A stretch of DNA of 64,000 nucleotides from Acholeplasmatales bacterium (lineage in GTDB: Bacteria; Bacillota_I; Bacilli_A; Izemoplasmatales; Izemoplasmataceae). How positions within the stretch are numbered: position 1 is the first letter of the stretch; each line of letters starts with the position of its first letter. The notes under the pieces are model-generated. The model saw only the letters and a program-made list of their open reading frames with translations. It had not been told where the DNA came from and did no database searches. The stretch is taken from positions 38,368-102,367 of the forward strand of contig RECF01000062.1 of the NCBI GenBank assembly GCA_007694145.1, written 5' to 3'. Positions 29,593-37,797 of the stretch are shown one piece after another. The position numbers and the translations under genes were made by a program.

Positions 29593-29621
29593 TTGCATCG
29601 CGTCTGCATTCGTTTTAAAAT
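29593..29621 (+). promoter_or_regulatory. Promoter for the BASS-family permease
   Basis: TTGCAT (29593-29598), 17 bp, TAAAAT (29616-29621), 26 bases before the ATG. The ~160 bases upstream (29431-29592) are clearly more AT-rich than the surroundings and hold no gene that can be supported. Confidence 0.6.
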
Positions 29622-29646
29622 GATGGCGGTTTTAGAAGGAGGTTGC

Positions 29647-30612
29647 ATGATGGGACTTTTACAGGCGATTCACCGGCATATCGTGGTGAGCATCCTGATT
29701 GCGATGGTGTTAGGCTTTTTAATCGGGATACGCGTTGATACCGAAGGGTTGCGTCGCATGGTGACCCCTTTGTCTTTTTTTATGGTTTATCCGATGATGG
29801 TGACGCTCAACTTTCGCAGCTTGCTAGAACGTGGCAACTGGAAGTTGCAAGGGGTCACTCAGCTGATTAACTTCGTCTATCTACCGTTGTTGGCGATTGT
29901 GTTTGGTTGGGTGTTTTTCCCTGATGAAGACAACTACCGGCTCGGTATTCTTCTCATTGCACTCCTGCCAACATCTGGCATGACGGTTTCATGGACTGTG
30001 ATGGCTAAAGGCAATGTCAAGGAAGCGATTCGGATGATTGTCATCGGGTTGATGCTGGGGGGGCTCATTACGCCGCTTTATATCGGTGCAGTTTTCAGCG
30101 AAGCGGTATCCGTGCCCTTCGGCAGCATCCTCTCGCAAATTGGTTTGATTGTCTTTTTGCCGATGTTCCTGGGCTTTTTGACGCAACGCGGGCTCGTGGC
30201 CATCTTTACAGAGGAACGATTCAAGACATCATTCAAGCCGATTTTTCCGATATTTTCAACCTTGGCCGTTGTCGTGTTGATCGGCATTGTCATGAGCCTC
30301 AGGGCGACGATGCTCCTCAACAATCCCGCGGTGCTTCCAAGGTTGTTGATTCCCATCATCCTCGGCTATCTAATCATGCTGGTCACGATCGATTTTATCG
30401 GTCGGCGTCTATTTGACCGGGCCGATCGCGTCGCCTTGATCAACGGCACGATGATCCGCAGTCTGTCACTCGCGCTTGCGGTTGCCTTGACGGTTTTTGC
30501 CGAACGCGGTCCGGCCATCGCCTTAGTTATCGCCTTGGCGTACGTCGTTCAGGTGCAACTCGCAGCTTGGTATGTGCGCCGGACGATCCGGCTGATGCCC
30601 GCCTCAACTTGA
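29647..30612 (+). CDS. Bile acid:sodium symporter/ACR3 superfamily permease
   Basis: 321 residues, about ten membrane helices. Overall pattern and the LLIALLPTSGMTVSWTVMAKGNV segment match the arsenite-efflux ACR3/BASS superfamily. In true ACR3 the equivalent fourth-helix position is Cys (PC..M..VW); here it is Ser (PTSGM), so arsenite export should not be assumed. Substrate unknown. The start is ATG 29647 behind AGAAGGAGG; an earlier in-frame ATG at 29482 lies upstream of the promoter and is rejected. No ars regulator or reductase nearby. Confidence 0.78.
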   Translation: MMGLLQAIHRHIVVSILIAMVLGFLIGIRVDTEGLRRMVTPLSFFMVYPMMVTLNFRSLLERGNWKLQGVTQLINFVYLPLLAIVFGWVFFPDEDNYRLGILLIALLPTSGMTVSWTVMAKGNVKEAIRMIVIGLMLGGLITPLYIGAVFSEAVSVPFGSILSQIGLIVFLPMFLGFLTQRGLVAIFTEERFKTSFKPIFPIFSTLAVVVLIGIVMSLRATMLLNNPAVLPRLLIPIILGYLIMLVTIDFIGRRLFDRADRVALINGTMIRSLSLALAVALTVFAERGPAIALVIALAYVVQVQLAAWYVRRTIRLMPAST

Positions 30613-30624
30613 GGGCGGGTTTTT
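30598..30624 (+). terminator. Intrinsic terminator overlapping the permease stop codon
   Basis: CCCGCCTCAA pairs with TTGAGGGCGGG (one bulged G), then five T's. The TGA stop is inside the stem. Confidence 0.82.
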
Positions 30625-30672
30625 CATAGAAAAAGCCCGCGAGTCCATATGGTATTTTAAGACGTGTGGTGG

Positions 30673-30678
30673 TATAAT
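30673..30678 (+). promoter_or_regulatory. Promoter -10 for the MATE gene
   Basis: TATAAT, 27 bases before the ATG; no good -35 seen. Confidence 0.45.
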
Positions 30679-30704
30679 GATTCGAGGCATGAAGGGGGTG
30701 CACG

Positions 30705-32132
30705 ATGGCGCGTGGACAAGAACGAAAAAAACCGATGAAAGTCAAGGTGGATCTGACAAGCGGATCCATTTTGCTCAAGCTGCTTGTCGTCGCCGTCCCC
30801 ATGTTGTTGACGAGCCTTGTCCAGATGGCATACAACCTCACCGATTTGTTTTGGCTGTCACGGGTTGCGCTGATTGGTGGCAATCATGATGAAGCCGTGG
30901 CGGCGGTCGGAACGGCGGGTTATGTGCCGTGGTTTGGTTTTGGTCTTATCCTGATTGCCCGCATCGGCGTGAGCGTACGGGTCAGCCAAGCCGCCGGTCG
31001 CAATGATGCAGAGCGCGTCAATGCCATGGCCACCAACGGTTTGGTGCTCATGACGGGATTGGGGCTTCTTTACGTACTTGCTGGAACATTGCTGGCGACA
31101 CCTTACTACAATCTCTTCAACTTGACCAACCCCAATGTCCAAGCAGAAGGTGTGCGCTACTTGCGGATTGTCTCCGCCTTCGGTTTGAGTTTCTTTCTTG
31201 TCAATCTGTTCAATGGGGTCTATGATGGTCTAGGTAAAACAATCAATGCTTTTTACATCACAGCCAGTGGCCTTGTGTTGAATATGATTCTTGATCCGTT
31301 GTTGATTCTTGGTTTGGGGATGGGGGTAACTGGTGCAGCGCTTGCAACCGGCATCTCACAAACCGTTGTCCTTCTTATTTATGTCGCACTGTATCTTTCG
31401 AAACATCGCCCCGCCCGTCTAAAACTTAAACAGTATGTCAACCGGACAGACTTGAAAAATATTGCTTTCTTGGGGTTCCCGGTGGGTTTGCAGAGTATGC
31501 TGATGACGAGCATTGCCATCGCTTTGGGCATCATGGTTGCCGAGTATGGGGAAACGGTCATCGCCGTATCGCGTATCGGCAGTCAAATTGAAGCATTGAG
31601 CTGGATGGTCGCCTCGGGCTTTCAGGTGGCGTTGGCCGCTTTTGTCGGCCAAAACGTCGGCGCTGGACAGTTTGCCCGTGTCCGAACGGGCTACCGTTTG
31701 TCGATGATGCTGCTCGTACCCTATGGCATTTTGGTGAACTTGTCACTCTTTTTTGGCGCTCGCCCGCTGTTTAGCGCCTTTATCAGCACCGAACCTACCC
31801 TTGGACAAGGCATTGACTATTTGCGCATTCTCAGTCTCTCACAGTTGTTTATGATTCTTGACATGGTCACCGCCGGCGCCTTCAACGGTTTAGGCAAAAC
31901 GACCATTCCCTCTGCCATTCAAATGTTTGGCAATGCCTTGCGGATCCCGCTTGCGATCGGTCTGGGTGCCGTCCTGATTGTGCCTTACCACGGCATTTGG
32001 TGGGCACTGACCATCAGTTCAATCTTCAAAGGGGTTGTTCTGGTCATCCTGTTTGCCATTGTCATCCGCAGAATTTTACGAAAACTAGAAACCACCGGGC
32101 TTGAAAAGGCAACGCCGATAGCCTATAATTGA
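30705..32132 (+). CDS. MATE family multidrug/Na+ efflux transporter
   Basis: 475 residues, about twelve membrane helices in two homologous halves, with short basic N-terminus. Family motifs: LVQMAYNLTDLFWLSRVA in the first helix region, NGVYDGLGKT and GAFNGLGKTTIPS at the pseudo-symmetric positions, and FVGQNVGAGQFARVRTG. Probably an Na+- or H+-driven exporter of drugs or metabolites; substrate unknown. AGGGGGTG precedes the ATG at 30705. prfA follows after a 15-base gap, so it may share the transcript. Confidence 0.9.
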   Translation: MARGQERKKPMKVKVDLTSGSILLKLLVVAVPMLLTSLVQMAYNLTDLFWLSRVALIGGNHDEAVAAVGTAGYVPWFGFGLILIARIGVSVRVSQAAGRNDAERVNAMATNGLVLMTGLGLLYVLAGTLLATPYYNLFNLTNPNVQAEGVRYLRIVSAFGLSFFLVNLFNGVYDGLGKTINAFYITASGLVLNMILDPLLILGLGMGVTGAALATGISQTVVLLIYVALYLSKHRPARLKLKQYVNRTDLKNIAFLGFPVGLQSMLMTSIAIALGIMVAEYGETVIAVSRIGSQIEALSWMVASGFQVALAAFVGQNVGAGQFARVRTGYRLSMMLLVPYGILVNLSLFFGARPLFSAFISTEPTLGQGIDYLRILSLSQLFMILDMVTAGAFNGLGKTTIPSAIQMFGNALRIPLAIGLGAVLIVPYHGIWWALTISSIFKGVVLVILFAIVIRRILRKLETTGLEKATPIAYN

Positions 32133-32147
32133 CACGGAGTGATAATA

Positions 32148-33218
32148 ATGAAAGCACGTCTTGAAACCATCGTCAAACGTTACGAAGAAATCACTGCCTT
32201 GTTGAGTGATCCCGACATTACCCGAGACATCGAAAAGCTGAAGACGCTTTCGAAAGAACAAAGCCGCCTACAGGAAACTGTCGAGACATATCGACTGTTT
32301 CTTGATACGGAAAATACCATCCGCGATTTGAAAGAGATGGCTAAGGACACCGACCCCGATATCCGCGACATGGCGCTGCTTGAACTTGACGAAAGTCGTG
32401 AGGCGCTCAAACAGCTTGAAGCACATCTGACCCGACTGCTCATTCCTGAAGACCCCAATGACGAGAAAAACGTCATTGTTGAGATTCGTGGGGCCGCTGG
32501 CGGTGACGAAGCGAATATCTTTGCCGGCGACTTATACCGGATGTATGTGAAATATGCCGAGCAAAAACGTTGGAAAGTCGACATTGTTTCCGCAGAAGAA
32601 AGCGGCCCGGGTGGGTTCAGCCAAATCGAGTTCACGGTCAGTGGCGAAAAGGTGTATGCCTTCTTGAAATACGAGTCGGGCGCCCATCGTGTCCAGCGGG
32701 TTCCCCAAACCGAATCGCAAGGCCGAATTCATACGTCGACCGCCACCGTCCTCGTCTTGCCTGAAGCCGAAGAAATCGATGTGGAAATGACTATGTCCGA
32801 ACTACGCATCGACACGTTCCGCTCAAGCGGATCAGGAGGGCAAAGCGTCAATACCACCGATTCAGCTGTGCGCATTACCCATTTGCCAACCGGCATCATC
32901 GTCACCTGTCAAGATGGCAAAAGTCAACATGAAAACAAGGCGACCGCCCTGAAAGTCATGCGCGCCCGCCTGCACGATAAGTTCATGCAAGAACAGCTTG
33001 AAAAAGAAGGTGCAGAGCGCCGTTCTAAAATCGGTACTGGCGACCGCAGCGAAAAAATACGTACCTACAACTATCCTCAAAACCGCATTACCGATCATCG
33101 GATCGGTTTTACCATCCAGCAGCTCGACCGTGTCATGGAAGGCCGGATTGAGCCCATCATCGACGCGTTGATCGAAGAAGAATTCCAACGCAAGCTTTCC
33201 GGAGCAACAACTGGATAA
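32148..33218 (+). CDS. prfA: Peptide chain release factor 1
   Basis: 356 residues, matching B. subtilis RF1. The PQT (PxT) stop-codon discriminator is in [14 protein letters not shown]; the catalytic GGQ is in [17 protein letters not shown], whose Gln is the substrate of PrmC. The start is ATG 32148, 8 bases after GGAG; a GTG at 32139 would add three residues but overlaps the Shine-Dalgarno. RF1 reads UAA and UAG. prmC follows, as in most Bacillota. Confidence 0.97.
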   Translation: MKARLETIVKRYEEITALLSDPDITRDIEKLKTLSKEQSRLQETVETYRLFLDTENTIRDLKEMAKDTDPDIRDMALLELDESREALKQLEAHLTRLLIPEDPNDEKNVIVEIRGAAGGDEANIFAGDLYRMYVKYAEQKRWKVDIVSAEESGPGGFSQIEFTVSGEKVYAFLKYESGAHRVQRVPQTESQGRIHTSTATVLVLPEAEEIDVEMTMSELRIDTFRSSGSGGQSVNTTDSAVRITHLPTGIIVTCQDGKSQHENKATALKVMRARLHDKFMQEQLEKEGAERRSKIGTGDRSEKIRTYNYPQNRITDHRIGFTIQQLDRVMEGRIEPIIDALIEEEFQRKLSGATTG

Positions 33219-33236
33219 ACCCGGTTAGGAGATCAT

Positions 33237-34091
33237 ATGCCCACATACAAAGAAGCTCTCAACGTCCACGAAGACTACGCCCTCAATAATGACAAAGAAC
33301 CTTCAGCCATCCGACTGCTCATGTTGCACATTAGCGGCTATAGCGGTGCGGATTTTCTCAGTCATCAAGATGAACCGATGGACGAAGCAAAGTATCTGAA
33401 GTTTCGCAAGATGGTCGATGAGTATGTCATCGCCCACCGACCTGTACAGCATATCACCGAATGCGAAACCTTTTATGGCTACCGCTTTTGTGTCAACCAC
33501 CATGTCTTGATTCCCCGCTTTGAGACCGAGGAACTTGTCGGGTATTTGCTTGATTTGAGCGAAACGTATTTCACGAAAACGGACACACCGCTACATTTGC
33601 TTGACGTAGGCACCGGTTCAGGGTGTCTTGCCATCACGCTCGCACTTGAGAACCCACGCATCAAAGCGCAGGCGACTGAAATCAGCCCCGCAGCGCTCGA
33701 TGTGGCCAAACGCAATGCCGATAGTTTGCAGGCTGATGTCTTATTCCATGAAGGTAACTTGCTCGATCCCGTGCTTGGGCAAACGTTCGACATCCTAGTG
33801 TCCAACCCACCCTATATTCCCAACAAAGAAGTCCTCGACCCACTCGTCAAGGACCATGAGCCACACTTGGCACTGTTTGGTGGTGAAGACGGTCTTGATT
33901 TTTATCGGGCCATCCTCAAAGACGCTGAACGCATCTTGAACCCACGTTACATCATCGCTTTCGAGCATGCTTATGACAAAGCACGCGAGCTGAAAAAATT
34001 ATGCAAGAAATATTTGTCCGATGTTTGTATCATTCAGAAGAAGGACATGCAAGGCAAGGACCGGATGACGTTCGTTCTCAAGAAAGGTTAA
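33237..34091 (+). CDS. prmC: Release factor glutamine N5-methyltransferase
   Basis: 284 residues. N-terminal helical domain (~1-75) and a Rossmann methyltransferase with LDVGTGSGCLAI (SAM site) and the catalytic SNPPYIP. It methylates the GGQ glutamine of RF1 and RF2; here it lies directly after prfA. GGAGAT precedes the ATG. C-terminal half is normal, though the family's final segment (HLRGRDR-type) appears as KDMQGKDRMTFVLK. Confidence 0.95.
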   Translation: MPTYKEALNVHEDYALNNDKEPSAIRLLMLHISGYSGADFLSHQDEPMDEAKYLKFRKMVDEYVIAHRPVQHITECETFYGYRFCVNHHVLIPRFETEELVGYLLDLSETYFTKTDTPLHLLDVGTGSGCLAITLALENPRIKAQATEISPAALDVAKRNADSLQADVLFHEGNLLDPVLGQTFDILVSNPPYIPNKEVLDPLVKDHEPHLALFGGEDGLDFYRAILKDAERILNPRYIIAFEHAYDKARELKKLCKKYLSDVCIIQKKDMQGKDRMTFVLKKG

Positions 34092-34115
34092 AAAAAAGTT
34101 TATATAAATATAAAG

Positions 34116-34141
34116 AGCGTGTCGAGGCTTGACACGCTTTT
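34116..34141 (+). terminator. Intrinsic terminator after prmC
   Basis: AGCGTGTC/GACACGCT perfect 8-bp stem, 7-base loop, short T-run. The -35 of the topA promoter is inside its 3' arm. Confidence 0.8.
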
Positions 34142-34158
34142 AGATGCTGTGGCATAAT
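34129..34158 (+). promoter_or_regulatory. Promoter for topA
   Basis: TTGACA (34129-34134), 18 bp, CATAAT (34153-34158), 25 bases before the ATG. Confidence 0.72.
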
Positions 34159-34182
34159 ACGAGCGATATGGAGGGGAAGTAA

Positions 34183-36243
34183 ATGAAAAAGTTGGTTATC
34201 GTTGAATCACCAAGCAAATCCAAAACTATCAAACAATACCTCGGCAGTGATTTTGAGGTCTTATCATCGAAAGGTCATATCCGTGATCTTTCGATTTCTG
34301 GCGTTGGGGGACTTGGGCTAGACATCGACAACAATTTCGCACCGAAGTACGACATCATCGCCAATAAGGAGCGTATCGTCAAAGAGTTGGCCAAAGCGGC
34401 CAAGAAAGCTGACGAGATTTATCTCGCCACCGACCCTGACCGCGAAGGTGAGGCCATCAGCTGGCATCTCGAACAAGTGCTTGATGCCAAAAACAAACCA
34501 ACGTATCGCGTTATTTTCAACGAAGTGACCAAACAGGCGGTTCGCGCCGCTTTTGACAACCCGCGCGAAATCGACCACGGCTTGGTCTCAAGCCAAGAAA
34601 CGCGCCGCATTCTCGATCGTATCATCGGTTTTAAACTAAGCAAACTACTGCAAAATAAAATCAAGTCGAAATCGGCCGGCCGGGTGCAGTCGGCAGCGCT
34701 TAAGATCATCGTCGACCGCGAGAAGGAAATCGAAGCGTTCACACCAGAAGAGTATTGGAAAATCCAGGCTGTCTTCAGCGACTTTGAAGCCGAACTGACC
34801 AACCTCGAAAAGAAGCGCGCGAAACTACCCGATGAAGCAGCGGCCGATGCGTTGCTTGAAAAGCTTTCGAAGACATTCACCGTCGAGTCCATCAAAGAAC
34901 GGGAGCGCAAACGGGCACCCAAACCGCCTTACACGACCTCATCACTCCAGCAGGAAGCATCCAATCGGCTTGGCTTTAGCAGCCAAAAAACAATGATGAT
35001 TGCCCAAAAACTCTACGAAGGAATCGACCTTCAAAACGAAACAGTCGGTCTGATCACCTACATGCGAACCGATTCCACCCGCATGAGCACCTCCTTTATT
35101 GAACCGGCCAAACAGCACATCGCCCACATTTACGGAAACGATTTTGTGTCGCGTCGTAAACCGAAGGGCGGTAAAAAAGGCCAAGATGCCCATGAAGGCA
35201 TTCGTCCTACCGATGTCAAATACACCCCTGAAACGGTGAAAAGCCACCTCAACCGCGATGAGTACCGCCTTTACAAAATGATCTATTTGCGTGCCCTCGC
35301 GTCTTTGATGCGCTCTGCACGTTTCACATCCACAACAATCCGCCTTGAAACAGGCGCCGCCGTGTTCAAACTCCGAGGTCAATACTTGACTTTCCCGGGT
35401 TATTTGAAGGCAAGTGGTGAATATGAGACCATCGAAGACAAAGCCATCCCTAAACTTAAAGAGGGACAAGTCATCGATGCTGAAGCGTTCACGAAAAGCC
35501 AACATTTCACCCAAGCCCCAGCGCGTTTCACCGAGGCGAAGCTCATCAAGGAAATGGAAGAACTCGGCATCGGCCGACCGAGCACCTACTCACAAACCGT
35601 GTCCACATTGAAGAACCGCAAATACGTAGCAGTTGAAGACAAAAAGTTCATCCCGACCGAACAAGGCAGGTTGACCATCGAAAAACTGGATGCTTACTTC
35701 AGCCGCATCATCAATGTCGACTATACCGCCCATATGGAAAAAGTGCTCGATGACATTGCAACCCGTGAAACGGAACAGACGCAAATCATCAGTGACTTTT
35801 ACCATACGTTTGTCCCGCTCGTTGACAAAGCCAACAAGGAAATGGAAAAAGCCCCACCGAAACTGACGGGTGAAGCGTGCCCGAAATGTGAACGCCCCAT
35901 GGTGTTTCGCGAATCGAAGTATGGGACGTTTGAAGCATGTAGCGGTTACCCCGATTGCAAGTACATCAAACCCAACAACACGCCGAAAGAAGAACCGACA
36001 TCAACAGGTGTTACGTGTCCCGCTTGCGGCAAAGGAACCATCGTCGAGCGAACCTCTACTCGGGGTCGCAACAAGGGCAACACGTTTTATGCATGCAATA
36101 ATTTCCCCCGCTGCAAGCACATCATGAGCGGACGACCCATCGACGAACCGTGCCCAAGTTGTGCCAAACCACTCGTTGAAACAAACGATGGCATCATCCA
36201 GTGCGACGATCAGGAAACATGCCAATATCGTCGTGCGTCGTGA
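34183..36243 (+). CDS. topA: DNA topoisomerase I
   Basis: 686 residues, type IA. TOPRIM domain with KKLVIVESPSKSKTI and TDPDREGEA (Mg-binding acids), the active-site Tyr293 in GLITYMRTDSTR, and HEGIRPT. Three C-terminal zinc ribbons: CPKCERPMVF...CSGYPDC, CPACGKGT...CNNFPRC, CPSCAKPL...CDDQETC. It relaxes negative supercoils behind RNA polymerase. GGAGGGG precedes the ATG. Monocistronic by its promoter and the gap that follows. Confidence 0.97.
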   Translation: MKKLVIVESPSKSKTIKQYLGSDFEVLSSKGHIRDLSISGVGGLGLDIDNNFAPKYDIIANKERIVKELAKAAKKADEIYLATDPDREGEAISWHLEQVLDAKNKPTYRVIFNEVTKQAVRAAFDNPREIDHGLVSSQETRRILDRIIGFKLSKLLQNKIKSKSAGRVQSAALKIIVDREKEIEAFTPEEYWKIQAVFSDFEAELTNLEKKRAKLPDEAAADALLEKLSKTFTVESIKERERKRAPKPPYTTSSLQQEASNRLGFSSQKTMMIAQKLYEGIDLQNETVGLITYMRTDSTRMSTSFIEPAKQHIAHIYGNDFVSRRKPKGGKKGQDAHEGIRPTDVKYTPETVKSHLNRDEYRLYKMIYLRALASLMRSARFTSTTIRLETGAAVFKLRGQYLTFPGYLKASGEYETIEDKAIPKLKEGQVIDAEAFTKSQHFTQAPARFTEAKLIKEMEELGIGRPSTYSQTVSTLKNRKYVAVEDKKFIPTEQGRLTIEKLDAYFSRIINVDYTAHMEKVLDDIATRETEQTQIISDFYHTFVPLVDKANKEMEKAPPKLTGEACPKCERPMVFRESKYGTFEACSGYPDCKYIKPNNTPKEEPTSTGVTCPACGKGTIVERTSTRGRNKGNTFYACNNFPRCKHIMSGRPIDEPCPSCAKPLVETNDGIIQCDDQETCQYRRAS

Positions 36244-36292
36244 AGGCCAGCGGTTGTTTTCTGTAGGTTGTACATTTTTTTGAGTGTAGATA

Positions 36293-36321
36293 TTGACATG
36301 TAAATAAGCCTATGTTATCAT
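36293..36321 (+). promoter_or_regulatory. Promoter upstream of the candidate small RNA
   Basis: TTGACA (36293-36298), 17 bp, TATCAT (36316-36321). Transcription would begin near 36328, just where the first predicted hairpin starts. Confidence 0.75.
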
Positions 36322-36327
36322 TGACTT

Positions 36328-36443
36328 GCGGCTGAGAAGTCGCGAACTTATCCCTTACATAGCATGGTGAATAATTCATTTATTCACACATCCCCTTCCT
36401 TAATCCGCCGAGAGGCGGATTTTCCCTTGTAAGGGGTTCTTTT
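36328..36443 (+). ncRNA. Candidate structured small RNA between topA and ftsY (no family recognised)
   Basis: No reading frame is supported in 36244-36510. After a strong promoter the ~116-base stretch can fold into: GCGGCT-GAGA-AGTCGC (36328-36343); a perfect 8-bp hairpin GTGAATAA/TTATTCAC (36367-36387); a perfect 8-bp hairpin AATCCGCC-GAGA-GGCGGATT (36402-36421); and a closing helix CCCTTACA (36352-36359) with TGTAAGGG (36428-36435). The last strand could instead pair with CCCCTT (36392-36397). TTCTTTT follows (36437-36443), as in a terminator. A separate promoter for ftsY lies downstream, so this is a free RNA, not the ftsY leader. It lacks the SRP RNA core. Confidence 0.55.
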
Positions 36444-36446
36444 CAT

Positions 36447-36475
36447 TTCTGAGAGTACGCCGAATGTGCTATAAT
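36447..36475 (+). promoter_or_regulatory. Promoter for ftsY-ylxM-ffh
   Basis: TATAAT (36470-36475) with a weak TTCTGA (36447-36452) at 17 bp. Confidence 0.5.
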
Positions 36476-36510
36476 ACAAGGTGAACCTTGTAGAAAGTGG
36501 TGCATGAGCC

Positions 36511-37476
36511 ATGGGATTTTTTAAAAATTTGTTTCAATCAAAAGAACGAAAAAAACAAGCCCAGAAATATAAGATAGGCATGGCCAAAACACGTGAGAGC
36601 GTGTTAGGACGTCTAGATGCGTTGTTAGTCGAAGGCGCGCGGATTGACGAAGCACTCTTCGAAGATATCGAAGAGATTTTCATCATGGCCGACATCGGTG
36701 TCGATACCGTGTTGTCGCTGGTGAACCACCTGCGTGAAACCGTCGAAGTCAACCGCATTGAAAATGCCGAGTCCCTTCGTGAAATCATTGTTGAAGAGAT
36801 GTTTAAACGTTATGTCAAAGATGCCATTGTCGATACGAACCTCGATGTGGGTCATCCGCTTAGCGTTCTGTTGTTTGTCGGGGTCAACGGGGTTGGCAAG
36901 ACAACGACAATCGCCAAAGTGGCCCATCTGCTCAAACATTCCGGAAAACGAGTCATGATGGTAGCCGGTGACACCTTCCGGGCCGGGGCCATCAATCAAC
37001 TGCGTATTTGGAGTGAACGAACAGGCAGTGATTTTTTCGAGAAGCCTGAAGGAACCGATCCTTCAAGCGTCATGTACGATGCCATCCAGTATGCGCGCAA
37101 CCACGGTATCGATGTGTTGCTTTGCGACACGGCCGGTCGTCTTCAAAACAAGGCCAACCTGATGAAGGAACTTGAAAAAATCCGTAAAGTCATCGCCCGA
37201 GAAGTACCGGATGGGCCACATGAGACCTTATTGGTGCTCGATGCGACCACCGGACAAAACGGCATGAGCCAGGCACGGATTTTCCATGAAGTGACCGTCT
37301 TGACCGGCGTCGTCCTGACTAAGCTTGACGGCACGGCTAAAGGTGGTATCGCCCTTGCCATCAAAGAAGCATTGGACATCCCCATCAAACTGGTCGGCCT
37401 TGGCGAAACACTCGAAGACATCGAGTATTTCGACATTGAAGAATACATCTATGGCCTGTTTTCTGATTTATTATGA
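36511..37476 (+). CDS. ftsY: Signal recognition particle receptor FtsY
   Basis: 321 residues: a short N-terminus (MGFFKNLFQSKERKKQ, an amphipathic membrane-targeting type) without the long acidic domain of E. coli, followed by the NG domain. G1 GVNGVGKTTTIAK, DTFRAGA, DTAGRLQNK, TKLDGTAKGG. It docks SRP-ribosome complexes at the membrane. The start at 36511 is the ATG matching the family N-terminus. The last four bases overlap ylxM (ATGA). Confidence 0.97.
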   Translation: MGFFKNLFQSKERKKQAQKYKIGMAKTRESVLGRLDALLVEGARIDEALFEDIEEIFIMADIGVDTVLSLVNHLRETVEVNRIENAESLREIIVEEMFKRYVKDAIVDTNLDVGHPLSVLLFVGVNGVGKTTTIAKVAHLLKHSGKRVMMVAGDTFRAGAINQLRIWSERTGSDFFEKPEGTDPSSVMYDAIQYARNHGIDVLLCDTAGRLQNKANLMKELEKIRKVIAREVPDGPHETLLVLDATTGQNGMSQARIFHEVTVLTGVVLTKLDGTAKGGIALAIKEALDIPIKLVGLGETLEDIEYFDIEEYIYGLFSDLL

Positions 37477-37796
37477 ACGATCTCGATCGACATATGGCTG
37501 TCAATGCGCACCTTGAAACATACGGTGCCTTGCTGACTGACAGGCAACGGATTATTCTCGGTTACTATTACGTTGACAACTACACCCTCGCTGAAATTGC
37601 CGATTTAGAGGCCATCAGCCGCAACGCAGTCCATGATCTGTTGCGTCGGACGGTCAAAAAACTAGAAGAGTACGAGCGTAAACTACAGCTGCTTGAAAAA
37701 CAGGCGGCCCTGTCAAAGGCGATGGCCCTGCTTGAAGCACACCAGGACATCCCCGAGATTTCAGCCGCGCTCGCAATGCTGAAAAAGGTGGAATAA
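37473..37796 (+). CDS. ylxM: YlxM family SRP-associated DNA-binding protein
   Basis: 107 residues, UPF0122 family, with a sigma-70 region-4-like helix-turn-helix (TDRQRIILGYYYVDNYTLAEIADLEAISRNAVHDLLRR) followed by a coiled-coil-like tail (YERKLQLLEKQAALSKAMALLEAH). It overlaps ftsY by four bases and precedes ffh by one base. It is thought to modulate SRP function in other Bacillota; its precise role is unresolved. Confidence 0.93.
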   Translation: MNDLDRHMAVNAHLETYGALLTDRQRIILGYYYVDNYTLAEIADLEAISRNAVHDLLRRTVKKLEEYERKLQLLEKQAALSKAMALLEAHQDIPEISAALAMLKKVE

Positions 37797-37797
37797 C

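Noticed and set aside
29482..29646. Longer N-terminus for the BASS-family permease
   Set aside because: It lies upstream of a good promoter and AT-rich non-coding sequence; AGAAGGAGG precedes the ATG at 29647.
36328..36443. SRP (4.5S/scRNA-type) RNA next to ftsY-ffh
   Set aside because: The conserved GGAA-tetraloop core with its GGTC/GCAGCC flanks is absent; only location argues for it.
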